Numbered from the stretch's first letter, positions 33,664 through 44,197 are shown. The stretch is 64,000 nucleotides of DNA from Xylaria sp. FL1777 (GCA_022578965.1 MU400524.1:62001-126000); one strand, 5' to 3'. The notes: a model not told the origin generated them from the sequence alone. Program-made: numbers and translations.

Positions 33664-35124
33664 TGTCTCAAGTTTTTTCCTCTCTCTGTTGAGGTTCCTG
33701 TATTATTAACTAGAATGCGACAATCACAGTAATGAGAGGTCTGCCAGGATATTCAAAGAGTTTTCCGCAATCCCGTCCTCGATTTTAGGAAGGGGAAATT
33801 TTCATTCTTCTGGGAGTGCGCAACAGTCACCCCTAATATCAATTAAGGTTCAGAAGCCTAGCAGCACCGGGCAATGGGGGCCACCTTATGACGCGCGTAT
33901 CCTAATCGAACGACCCTATCGCGAATAGACTTCTCCGGAATATACGCCTAAGCTACCCATGCTAGCTGAGGGTTAATTGTCAAGCTATGAGGCAATTCAC
34001 TGGTTAGAGCTTCCCCTCTGATCGATAGAATCTAGTGGTTGCCTCCTGGTACTCTTAGAGTTATAGAGCTCGATAGCTAGTTGAACAGGCATATCCTTGC
34101 GCGAACCACGTTGGGGCGAATAGTGCACATCTCATGATCCCTTTCCCCGGCTTCTCAGAGTCGGTGATAATGCAGACTGCTACTGGTAAATCATTGTCCA
34201 GGTATCCCGGAGTTCTCGTGTACAATCATGTTAGCACCAAAATTTGAGTTTCGGAAGCACTCTTGGACCTACTGTGGGTATTTATTTGATAAAGGCAAAG
34301 TTGGTTGGATGCAGGCAAAGACGCAAGCTGAAGTCAAAATGATGCTGCTCGGATAGTGTCCGCACCCCTTAGCGCGGAATTCCCATTGATAGTGTGGTAT
34401 GGTCAATATGACTTCAATCGACTGCTACGGAACTCCCCAAGAGGTCGGAGTTTCATTATGAATATATCTTCACCTGTGAGCTATAATATAAGTCCGGTAT
34501 ACGGTAAGGACAGATCCTCGAGCTAGTTAGATCAGAAAGGAGTAGAAAAAATTATAAAGCTCTAAGCATATGTATCTCTACAACGCAAATCATACCCATA
34601 AATGTGACGGATGTTAGACTTCCCACCCGGCCCCCCTCCCCCCCGGGTCCGGGGTCAGCTTTACCAGTGATAAACAGGATGGTAGGCACGTTTATGTGCT
34701 GATGTGAGCCGATAGCTTCATTTACACGACATTCTTGTGATGGCCTACACCCCGTGCCACTTAATGCCAAGTGTGAATAAGCGAAAGACCACTCTAGGGA
34801 CGGAGACACGCGCCCTTTCGCTTCTATATTTAATTTAAGAAATTTAATCTTGTCTAACCAGTAGCACTGAGCATACTACTAACGTCTCGTATTCTATAAA
34901 AAACAATTTCATATATTTTTTTTTGTGAAGATCACCACACATCCATGATGTACTGGTGGGTTGCAGAGAGTAGATAAGTTAGGTGGCTAGTGGGCTAGTG
35001 GGCCAGTGGGCTGACGTGGCTAGTAAATACAGCCACAATAAATCTCTACCAAACTAGCACTTCGACGCAGTGGGTGTCAAGCTTCCTCACTTAATTCTTC
35101 AACACCATCTGTACCTATTCCGTA
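33664..35124. other. Intergenic region between ATPase and HNH gene
   Basis: No gene seen. Contains a C/G homopolymer stretch at about 34,629-34,656 (runs of C followed by CCGGGTCCGGGG) in otherwise AT-leaning sequence, a T9 run at about 34,916-34,925, and a short GTGGGCTAGT-type repeat (34,980-35,024) about 100-145 bases before the HNH gene start. Confidence 0.5.
34980..35024. repeat. Imperfect 10-bp repeat GTGGGCTAGT
   Basis: GTGGCTAGTGGGCTAGTGGG and following GCCAGTGGGCTGACGTGGCTAG form about four imperfect copies in the promoter region of the HNH-domain gene. Confidence 0.7.
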
Positions 35125-36672
35125 ATGGCAGACAACGTTCCTCTCGTTCTGCCACCGCTCCTATCGCCGGCCAATGATCCTAGGCCTCCCCGAATCCGTA
35201 TACGACACCCCGGGTATAAAGAATTCATGGGCGAGAACATCCTTTTAGAATTACCCACTGTTGACTATATTGTCGAACCATCCAGCCAGGTCCGGACCTG
35301 CGGGCTTCATCATGGCACTGCTATAATCGCATGTGGTATTATCGCCAATAACGCTTTTAACGATGCTTACTTAAGCTATGATGCATACGGCAAAAAGCCC
35401 GTTGAAACATCTCGCGATAATATGCTTAAACCTGGCGACTATTGGCTACAACTAACTGGCAAAGAACCGCCTACAGATATACCAAGTAATAGGGAGGGTA
35501 CGAAAGATGGTACAGAAGATGGTACAGAACCTAGAGCGGCAGGTACTAAAGCCGATATTTCTGCTATATGCTTGCCTTCGCTTCCATTTACATTAATGCT
35601 TACAGACAGCAAAGAATATAAGTACCCGATAGTGCCCTCTTTTCGGGATTGGCAATTCCCCCATGGCAAATTGCCAAATGAGTGGCAACAGCCGCATAAC
35701 CCCCCTCAACCAGCTTCAACCAACGCATATGACGCAGCACAACGCTGCATTGTAACGGATCTCCGGATTGGGCTTGAACATGCCCATATAGTCCCATCAA
35801 CAGCACAGGAGTGGTTTAATCAAAATGACATGGGCGCATATTGCAACATTTCGACCGGCGCTGCAATTGACGATAACGCCAACGAAATATGGCTGATGGC
35901 TCATATTCATGCATCTTTTAACAACCGCTTGTTTGTTATTGTACCGAAGCCGTCAGCCGGTTCTTCTCGTTCCGCTAACCCTCCGGCCGCTTCTCTTAAT
36001 TCAGACTTTCCATTAGCACTGCCAGCCGAGCCTCGACCGTATGCATTTGCAACTCACGTTCTTAGTACTACCCCAGAAGCCCGCGATTTCGCCCACTTAT
36101 ATCAGAATGTTTCGATCCAGACTCAGTATATCAACGCACTTAGCCCTGAATTTCTTTTTGCGCGCTTTGCTTGGGCTTTATTCCCGTATTTACGCAAGTT
36201 CATCCTCGAATCTAAAGTTCGCCGACACTTGATAGTTATCGAACAAAACGAAGTTCATCCTAAACATAAATGGATGAATTCTCAAGAATATAAAACGTAT
36301 CAAGCAAAGAAGAGCAACAATGCTTCTGGGTCAAGGAAACGGCAGGGTCCAAGTAATCAAGACGGAGAGTTGGACGATGCATATGAAGAAAGGCAGAAAC
36401 GGTACAGTACTAGTCGAGAGAGAGGGCTTTTTGATTACGATTGGGAGAATAGTGATCACGGTCGGTCGAGACACAGGGATATGTGGTCGGAGTCAGATAC
36501 CGACACGGGCGCAGAAGATTTGCCGGGCTTATCACACTCGTTTAGTACCACGGGCTCAAACGAAGGCATTGTCGAGATCGATCCGTCAGAAGAGCCTCAG
36601 GCCAGGCAGAACAGAAGTCTTTCTAAGCATGACGCTTCTACATATACTGACCGGGCGACTGTTATAGAGTAG
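35125..36672 (+). CDS. HNH nuclease domain protein (HNH_2 type), 515 aa
   Basis: Intronless frame from ATG 35125 to TAG 36670-36672. The N-terminal 200 residues are a family-specific region (EFMGENILLEL, GDYWLQLTG) with a small GTKDGTEDGTE repeat. The nuclease core follows: CIVTD, LEHAHIVP, WFNQNDMG, IDDNANEIWL and HIHASFNNRLFVIVPK (about 205-275), matching fungal HNH_2 domains, with HAH and the later N/H residues as probable metal and catalytic positions. Then comes a conserved C-terminal module (HLYQNVSIQTQY, EFLFARFAWALF, HLIVIE). The last 130 residues are disordered and acidic/basic. The domain family cleaves DNA or RNA; in fungi these proteins are numerous, variable and functionally unstudied. 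Its close company with a HET relic and a NACHT protein suggests self/non-self biology, but that is inference. Confidence 0.85.
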   Translation: MADNVPLVLPPLLSPANDPRPPRIRIRHPGYKEFMGENILLELPTVDYIVEPSSQVRTCGLHHGTAIIACGIIANNAFNDAYLSYDAYGKKPVETSRDNMLKPGDYWLQLTGKEPPTDIPSNREGTKDGTEDGTEPRAAGTKADISAICLPSLPFTLMLTDSKEYKYPIVPSFRDWQFPHGKLPNEWQQPHNPPQPASTNAYDAAQRCIVTDLRIGLEHAHIVPSTAQEWFNQNDMGAYCNISTGAAIDDNANEIWLMAHIHASFNNRLFVIVPKPSAGSSRSANPPAASLNSDFPLALPAEPRPYAFATHVLSTTPEARDFAHLYQNVSIQTQYINALSPEFLFARFAWALFPYLRKFILESKVRRHLIVIEQNEVHPKHKWMNSQEYKTYQAKKSNNASGSRKRQGPSNQDGELDDAYEERQKRYSTSRERGLFDYDWENSDHGRSRHRDMWSESDTDTGAEDLPGLSHSFSTTGSNEGIVEIDPSEEPQARQNRSLSKHDASTYTDRATVIE

Positions 36673-37069
36673 CCAGTTTAGAGTAATTACATGTTTAATG
36701 CTAACGGTATAAAGATCACTACACATGTACTACCTCTAGAAATAGCTAGATTGATTAATCCAGTGAATTTAGAAGTCTCGTTATATTTGAAGCAAGACAA
36801 GCTAAATTAACACCTGTTTATTTCTAGAAAGGTGACTTGCCCGTAGATCTTTGTAATTAATAAGCTTCTTTTTAACACATTTGTTCCTAACAATATGTTC
36901 TTAAATTCTGCAGAGAACGTTCCTACTATTCTTAAGAGGCTAGAACATTAAGATACACTAGAACTATAGATCAAGCAAAAATATGCTGGCCCATATTTAG
37001 GATAGACGCGTTAACGTCGTTGCTCTTAGGATGACGCCTGTCCTGCCCGTCCTGCCCGGCCGGAGATCT
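36673..37069. other. Spacer between the two convergent HNH-family genes
   Basis: AT-rich spacer of 397 bases where the two related genes meet tail to tail. CCTGTCCTGCCCGTCCTGCCCGG near 37,036-37,060 is a short GC-rich direct repeat (CTGCCCG twice). No gene. Confidence 0.5.
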
Positions 37070-37888
37070 CTACTCTAACGGATCTATCTTGTCATTGCTT
37101 CCGTTTAAGCCCGAGGTAGTGAACGAGTGTGATATGCCCGGCAAATCTTCTGCATCTACATCTGACTCCAACAACATATGTCTATGCCTTGGCCGACCGC
37201 GATTGTTATCCTTAGTATTGTCCCAATCGTTATTAGAAAGGTTTTCAGATGCGTGTGAACCGTACTTCTCAAACCATTCTAGAGTAGATCTGCGCCGTCT
37301 GTGCCTCTTCTTATCTGTGTTATCCTCAGTATCGTCCCAATCGTTATCAGAAAGGTTTGCAGATGCGTGTGAACCGTACTTCTCAAACCATTCTAGAGTA
37401 GAGCTGCGCCGTTTGCGCCTCTCCTTATATGCGTCATCCTCAGCATTACTGTCTCTATTTTCAGTACTTTGATCAAACAACCGTTTCTTTGATCCCGGGC
37501 GACTTCCGGTACAACTTCCTGTACAACTCTCTTGCCTTTTACGTAAAAGCCCCTCAAATTGTTTATTGTCCATCCATTGATTATGAGTAACAGCTTTATC
37601 GTTGTCAACAATTACGAGGTGTCGGGTGCTTGTGTTAACGAAGTCACGTATACGCGGAAATACAGCCCAAGCAAAGCGCGCAAAAAGAAATTCGCGGCTA
37701 ACATTATTAAAATGCCCAGTCTGTAAAGCGGCATTCTGGTACAGGTGGAAATACTTGCTGCCGTCGACTTCATCACATAAGAAGTGAATCGCAAATGCAG
37801 ATGGTATAGGCTCGGCTGTTAATGCTAGCTCAGCTATTAATGCTTGCAACAGCTTTAGTACAATAACAGCCCGTACGCCTTTCTGCAT
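37070..37888 (-). pseudogene. Truncated HNH-family paralogue lacking the nuclease domain
   Basis: An open frame of 272 codons, convergent with the 35125-36672 gene. It aligns with that protein only from just after the HNH core: AVIVLK, AEPIPSAFAIHF, HLYQNAALQT, EFLFARFAWAVF, HLVIVDN, QWMDNKQ, and again near the end (RHRHMLLESD, AEDLPGISHSF). The HNH core and N-terminal 270 residues are gone, and a TAA stop precedes the first ATG. It also holds an internal 38-residue duplication with TLEWFEKYGSHAS in each copy, absent from the intact paralogue. No frameshift or stop breaks the remaining frame, so it could still be expressed as a nuclease-less protein; on balance I call it a 5'-truncated copy from an inverted duplication. 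Confidence 0.7.
37222..37449. repeat. 114-bp tandem duplication inside the truncated HNH paralogue
   Basis: CCCAATCGTTATYAGAAAGG begins at 37222 and again at 37336. The two 114-bp units differ by scattered substitutions and keep frame, duplicating 38 residues of a charged, probably disordered segment. Confidence 0.85.
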
Positions 37889-38043
37889 ACCTTAGCTGCA
37901 CTTTGTCTTTCAAGTACGGAAGCTCACGTATCATCGGATCCAAATACGGGTTGCAGGTTGCACTAATAGACTGAATGAAGTATGGAATCTTTCAAACTAC
38001 CTACCTAGGTATGTACCAATATAAGAACACACCTTCAGTCTCA
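37889..38043. other. Short spacer before HET relic
   Basis: On the minus strand a run reading NPYLDPMIRELPYLKDKVQLR in another frame adjoins the truncated HNH copy and could be a leftover of its upstream sequence. A CTACCTACCTAGGTATG cluster lies at 38,000-38,016. Confidence 0.4.
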
Positions 38044-38466
38044 ATGTCATCGATTCACGTTCTTGACTCGCTCACCCGACAAGCTCCAATCAGCTGTAAC
38101 ATCCGGCAGCTTTAGCTAGATAATCTGAATGCCGGTTATGAGGCGCTCTCTTACGTCTGGAGAGCACAACAAGGTAATCAATCCATTACATGTAATGACC
38201 GGCGTCTACTCGTCATGCCTAATTGTCCCGAGGCATTTATGTAGTTACGACGACCATTTCGAATGTGTACACTGTGGATTAATGCCATCCGTATCGACCG
38301 GGGTGCTGATGCCGCAGAGCGTAACCAGCAGCAGATGGCCACGACGGGTAAGTTATACCACTCAGCCAGGGGTGTCATATTCTGACTGGGTCCCGAAAAC
38401 GAAGACCTCACGTCACGAATATTTCGATACCCGAAAGTCTTCGGCTTTTTCCAGCATCTAGATTAA
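38044..38466 (+). pseudogene. HET (heterokaryon incompatibility) domain pseudogene fragment
   Basis: One continuous frame of 141 codons from an ATG at 38044 to TAA 38464-38466 carries HET-domain landmarks in order: NAGYEALSYVW, ITCNDRRLLV, LRRPFR followed by TLWINAIRID (consensus LWIDAICID), AERNQQ, KLYHSARGVIF and LGPENEDL. It is broken by three in-frame stops: TAG 38113-38115, TAG 38242-38244, and TGA 38383-38385 where the family has the Trp of the (V/I)xWLG motif. There are no frameshifts, and Asp-to-Asn and Cys-to-Arg changes sit at conserved sites, so inactivation was by point mutation. The rest of a typical HET protein is missing downstream. HET proteins trigger cell death on fusion of unlike strains. 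Confidence 0.85.
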
Positions 38467-38603
38467 ATGAATGCATAATGTATCGAAGTTGAATCGGGAA
38501 GCTTTCAAAATGACATGGACAGATGAACCAGCTAGTATTGAGAGTTAGCATGCGAATCCGGCTTGATGAAGAGCGACCATTATAAACGATGAACGGCGAG
38601 GAC

Positions 38604-41600
38604 TTAATTCAGGCTATATACTGAATGAAATAGGCAATGATAAACCCCAGCACACCGATATACGCAAGGTCTGGTCGAAATTAGCACAAACTCCGATAGA
38701 AGGAACGGTAGACTAGTCTTACGAATATATAGCCATTGGCTTGGCTGAACGACACTCCAATTCTCTTTATCACGGTTGTTGCCAATCTCAGATGGATTCG
38801 ATTTAGTTGTTGTGGGGTTTTGCGCCTCGGGACATTCGTTTTTGGCGTTATCCTTGAGTAACTCTAGGAGTATCGACACATTGGGAGGTTTCCAGTGCAG
38901 CACAGCATCCCGAAGCGAAAACTCTCTTTTGTCCTTCCTTTGTAACCCTAATAATACTCTATAATTCTCGATTGCGGACTCATGACAGCTGATGTATCCT
39001 GAATTATCAGGTGCACTTGAAATCCCTATACATTTGCGGCCATCCTCTGACAACCGGAAATATACCTGAGCATTGGCTCCGTGCCGAAGCCACAGCTCTA
39101 TCATTGTTGCGTGAATAGCTTGTGTCTCCCTATAGACCTGGGAACCCTCCAACCTTTCCTCTATAGCTCCTATTCGCACGCATAATAGCAAAGAATGCCA
39201 TAAGTGTTTCCCACCCGGTTTTCTGAACAGCTGAGGTGGAAAGGGTATGTGTCCGTCTATACAGGGGGAAAAAGCGGTCTCCATGGCTGCTAGCCTAAAA
39301 CGCGCTATTCTGTTATTTGCACTTGACGGTTCAAATCTAAGTAATGATAAGCCATCCATTACGTCGAACAGGAAGGTTTCTTGAGCGAGGAAATCGGTCT
39401 TTCGGATGAGCCAGGCAATGAACTCATGTAGGCCTTGACTGCCACAGTCAACGATGAAAAATATCGCACCGGAATGTGTACTACAAGCTTTCTGAATCAA
39501 GAAAAGGATTTGAAAGACGTCTTCCCACTCGTCCCCTAGCTTCAATTGCCTTATTCTGGCAAGTATTTCGAAGGGGAAAACACTGAAGGCTCTTGTGACT
39601 AGCCTGGCATCCTCACACGGCCGCGAAACCGACGTGCCAGAGAGAAAGGAAAAGAGCGATGAACGCTCTATATTCTTAGCCACGAACCATTTAGAATCGA
39701 CCAAGAATGCCCACGACATAGCTAGGGTACTTGAATGGTCTGAGTGTGAAGCTGAAGCATGACTGAAATAAGTCTGGAGGAATTCCGGAACAGACCTGTG
39801 CATGAACTTCGCTATCTTATGGCCATCCCTACCATCGATGTCGATGAGTCCTTTGCATCGCGTCCGTACTATGCCACTAATCGCTTTCATAATGTCGGTA
39901 TCAGTCGTGCCGCCTCGAAACCACTCCTCCCTCTCAAACTGGAAAGCACTCGTGACGACGTCTTCTTGCATCGACACCCGCATATCAGTAGCCCGCAAAA
40001 GAAAAAAGGCGCTTAAGGCTGAGAGATGAAAATCATCAGAGCCTTCCATATTGACACATTCTGGTACAATATCTCTGTGCGATAATAGCATTCCTGTAGC
40101 TCTTAGCATCGCAGAAAGGAGCACTTCGACTCCACGTCGGGAGGGTTTGTTAATGCTAGTTATAATCTGTTTCAGCAAAAGGTCCACGTCTCCAGGCGTC
40201 TCAGAAACGATCTCTTGAAGACGTTTGATGGGGAACCCGTCGTCGAGGCCAGCTTCCAGCTCCTTCAACACGAGTGCTACCCAAAGAAAAACTCCATCTG
40301 CGGACTGCCTGACATTGCGGATAAGATCTCGGCACTCTGCGGGGCTTTTCCGCAGATGCGTCTGAAATTCCGAATGGCTTTCTAGTGATTGTTTAATGAA
40401 GAGCTCAATGTCCCCCTTCGTCAACCTGTGAAGCGTGAAGCGTTTACTCTCGTCAAACATCTTCATGAAGGGCTCTTGAATCCGGCTTGATACGCAAATC
40501 TTGATGTGTCCATCCGAGTCCTCCGTCCATCGGCATAGCTTTCCAACGAGCTCTCTGTATGTTTGGTTGATCTGGGCAGTATCGAACTCGTCTAAGCCGT
40601 CGATGAAAAGACAAATTCGGATTCCTTGAAGATCCTGGCTGGGGTTCGAGGACGTGGAAATTGCGACTAGCCGCAAGAGTGCTTCTGTTATTTCACCAAC
40701 ATCTAGTCCAGCATTAGAATGTTTTTGAAGGCCGTCGAAAAGCCTATCTCGAGTCTTTTTCGTGAAGATGCGCCTAGAAAGCTTTGGAACGCTGCAGAGG
40801 ATTTGGTGAAGAAGTCCTCGTATAAGACCCTTTACTATGCTCGCTAGGGTCAGTAATTACTCTTTTGGGTAAATAACAGTATGTCCCTGATGCATGCTCC
40901 TAAGACATGTTGGGAGTCATCAGGTTACTAGAAAGGGAAGATGACTTACTGGTTTTCTGCCCATCCACCCCGATGCGCCAGAAAAAGAACCTGGCGACTA
41001 CTAGCTCGTTATCCCCGGACCATTTGCCAAGCAGGTCGTCGGTAGTCGGATTACGACAGATGTACTTCATTAGGGTCGACTTGCCGGACCCTGGTTTGCC
41101 GCAGATGTGGAAGATTCCGTCTCCTGATTCGAGCCATGCGGGAAAGGTCGTAGCTAGCTGAGGCTCATTCTTGCGTACAGCGCCTGGGTCAGTGAATATC
41201 CACTCAAATGTTCCCTCGTCTTGAGTCACCACATCTTCGAAGCGACTCCCGATGTCAGGGAAATAGAGCAGTTGGAGGATAACTCGGTCTATCAAAATCT
41301 GTCTGATTTCTTCAAGGCAAGCAGTTGCACCATTCTCTTTCTGGCTGTCCGTACTCCCCAAAACAAGTAGAAGTCGGTCATTGACAGTCTGTAGAGTTTT
41401 CTGGATTTCGCAGTTTGTCTTGCTCATATCTTCAAGACGCTTCAAGGTATCACTGACGCCGGCACTAATTGCGCTCACTTAGTATTCGTACTCCAAAGCT
41501 AGAGTCGATCAGATTGGTAACAAACCGAGTACTCGCGGCAAACCAGCGGAATAGCTCATCCCGTGACGACACGATGTCATTTTGAAGTTGTTCGATCTTC

Positions 41601-41953
41601 CCTTTCCTGACCAATATTTTGAGGCATGCATTGCTGGCTGAAAGTATACCCCGCTTCTGGCTAGATCTGCACCCATCTAAGACCGATTGCAGCTCAACGC
41701 ACCGTGATATCGAAGTCTTTGATATTTCCCGTATCTTCTGGTCTGCCGTGCTGTAAGCTGGCTGGGACTGACAATGCTGGAGATCTGCGACGATATCTCT
41801 GATGCTGTCTGCTTCACGGCTGATGATTTCATTGGCGATGCTACGACCATCCGCGGATTTGTACACCTCCACCACAGTAACCACCCCTTTGACCGCCTTG
41901 CTAACGAGGTCGATGATATTGCATGCGAGTGAAAGTGCGCTAATAGGGTCCAT
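38604..41953 (-). CDS. NACHT STAND (NLR-like) protein with HeLo-like N-terminal domain
   Basis: Three exons proposed: 41953-41526, 41464-40950 and 40834-38604, product 1057 aa. N terminus MDPISALSLACNIIDLV plus a helical region is the Fungal-STAND/HeLo-like signalling type. A linker leads to the P-loop GKPGSGKST (about 265-273), Walker B CLFIDGLDEFD (about 389-399) and sensor VSSR, i.e. a NACHT NTPase. Downstream are FMHRSVPEFL and a long helical C-terminal region; no WD40, ankyrin or TPR repeats are evident. Intron 2 (40835-40949) is clear (GTAAGT...CATAG). Intron 1 (41465-41525) needs a GTTTGT donor with an ACTAAG branch and ATTAG acceptor; the alternative is a one-base frameshift at about 41,478. 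Such proteins sense non-self and trigger incompatibility-type cell death. The C-terminal 35 residues look atypical, so the true end may differ. Confidence 0.8.
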
Positions 41954-42214
41954 TGTCGAGATGATCCCGAGCTAAATTGTGCAAAGAAAAAATCTAAGTG
42001 CATAATTACTACCACGTATGGACGGCTAATCTACAGTAATTCCCGCTGACTCATCAATACTTGTTGCTATGAATCTGCGGCTGAGCCCTAAACTGCGGCA
42101 CCTAGCTGAATTGACTGCTTAAATAATAATTACGAAAATATATACCTATATGTTAATCTTATTGCAACTTTCTTTCTTAAAATTGCAATACTTCTTTATT
42201 TTTTTTAACACGTT

Positions 42215-42476
42215 AAAAGCTTTTATATTACTAGCTTTTATACTACTAGCTTTTATATTATTAGCTTTTATACTACTAGTTTTTATACTATTAGCTTTTA
42301 TATTACTTATTAGCTTTTATATTACTAGCTTTTATATTACTTATTAACCTTTATATTATTAGCTTTTATATTACTACTTTTTATATTATTATTTTTTATA
42401 TTATTACTTTTTATATTATTATTTTTTATATTACTACTTTTTATATTATTTTTTATACTACTAGCTTTACTTTATA
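42215..42476. repeat. 15-bp minisatellite TTTTATATTACTAGC
   Basis: About 17 imperfect copies; later copies lose the AGC and become TTTTTATATTATTA. The array happens to be open in one frame (leucine/isoleucine/alanine/phenylalanine repeats) but is not a gene. Confidence 0.9.
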
Positions 42477-42823
42477 TACTTATTTAATTATTTTACGGTA
42501 TAATGTTAATATAAAACAATTATAAGTTTTTATATTTGTATTAAATATATAAGTATAAGTATACTTTTTTTAACTTTTGCTTTTTTATTTTTTATATACT
42601 TATATAATAACTTGCATAAACGTTACGTTATAACACTACTTTTTTTATAGCGTTGCTTGCAAATATAATGCTATTATTTGCAGGTATAACACTATTGCTT
42701 GCAAATATAACACTATTGCTTATAATACTAATACTTTAAGCATTATTATTTTTAAGTACTAGTATTATTAATGCTAATAATATAAGTATTTTAAGCAACG
42801 TTATTAATAAAAAAAAAGAAAAA

Positions 42824-42916
42824 GAGAACTAAAAGTAAAAAAATAAAAAGAACTAAAAGTAAAAAAATAAAAAGAACTAAAAATAGAAAAATAAGGAAAA
42901 CTAAAAATAAAAAGAA
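42824..42916. repeat. About 24-bp repeat AAAAAGAACTAAAAGTAAAAAAAT
   Basis: Four imperfect copies of an A-rich unit containing AGAACTAAAAGT. Confidence 0.8.
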
Positions 42917-43000
42917 AATAAAAAGCGTTTTTGCAATAAATCTAATAATGCAAACTTAAATATTAATAGCAATATTAATAATAATAATATTAATAATAAT

Positions 43001-43080
43001 AGCTATAAAATAAACAGCTATAAAACAAATAGCTATAAAACAAACAGCTATAAAACAAATAGCTATAAAACAAACAGCTT
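43001..43080. repeat. 16-bp tandem repeat AGCTATAAAACAAAYA, five copies
   Basis: Five consecutive 16-bp units; the alternation C/T at the penultimate position (AAACA versus AAATA) is the main variation. Confidence 0.95.
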
Positions 43081-43470
43081 TTATGCTGCTTAAACTAAAC
43101 GTTAATTATTAGCTATACTAACTTACGTTATAGTTATTTTTCTTATTAATACTTTTATAAACTTGCGCAATTTTATAAATAATGCTGCAAGTAATGTTTT
43201 TATTAATGCTAGTATTTTAATAAATAAGTTTTTAAAATTATTAAATGTTGTTTAAAATAATATATTGTTTAACTTTAAAGCTAATAAGCTTAATAAAAGC
43301 ACTTTATTAAAGCAGCTATAGCAATTTTAAAAGCAATAAAAGCTATGCAAATATAAAAACAACAATTAGTTAAACTAGCAAATTATAACTGCGTTAAAAA
43401 AAAGCTTTAATATAGTTATATAGCAGTAAAAAAAGCAAAACTTTAATAAAAAAGCTTTATAACTTAATTA

Positions 43471-43590
43471 AATAAAAAGGTTTTATATTTTAATTTAATA
43501 AACAAAAAAGTTTTGCATTTTAATTTAATAAATAAAAAAGTTTTATATTTTAATTTAATAAACAAAAAAGTTTTGCAACTTAATTTAATT
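43471..43590. repeat. 30-bp tandem repeat, four copies
   Basis: Unit AAAAAAGTTTTGCATTTTAA plus TTTAATAAAC. Copies differ mostly by GCA versus ATA and AAC versus AAT, i.e. C/T and G/A transitions. Confidence 0.9.
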
Positions 43591-43924
43591 AAAGAATGCT
43601 TTTTTAAATTAAAGCAGCAAACCTAAATATTTATTAAATATATGCTTTTTGCTATAGTATGCATATATAGCAATAATAAAAACCTAAATAATAGCAAGTA
43701 GCTATATAAAATATTAGCGCTAGCAAGATTTATAATATTATTATAACTTATATTAAAAGCGCTAAAAAAATAAAAAAGTTTTACAACTTAAATAAAAAGG
43801 TTGCTTAATTTAATATTAATAATAAAACAAGCTATATTTAATAAAATTAAAAAGTTTTTTTAAATATAAGTTTTTATAACAATTAATATTATAACTATTA
43901 TTAATAACTAAAAAAAAATAGTTT

Positions 43925-44197
43925 TACTGTTTTTATTATTACTACTAGTGCTACTAGTATTACTATTTTTATTATTGCTACTTTTATTAATTTTACTAAT
44001 TTTGCTAATTTTATTAGTTTTATTATTATTATTATTATTACTATTATTATTGCTAATATTACTAGTGCTATTAATATTACTAATATTATTAGTACTATTA
44101 TTTTTATTATTATTAGTGCTATTAGTACTACTAGTGTTTTTATTATTATTAGTGCTATTAGTATTATTAGTGCTATTAGTTTATTTAGCTTATTGCT
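43925..44197. repeat. TTA/GTGCTA-rich trinucleotide-like array
   Basis: Imperfect TTATTAGTGCTATTAGTA repeats. Both strands are open over 80-100 codons (leucine-rich or isoleucine-rich) purely because of the repeat. Confidence 0.85.
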
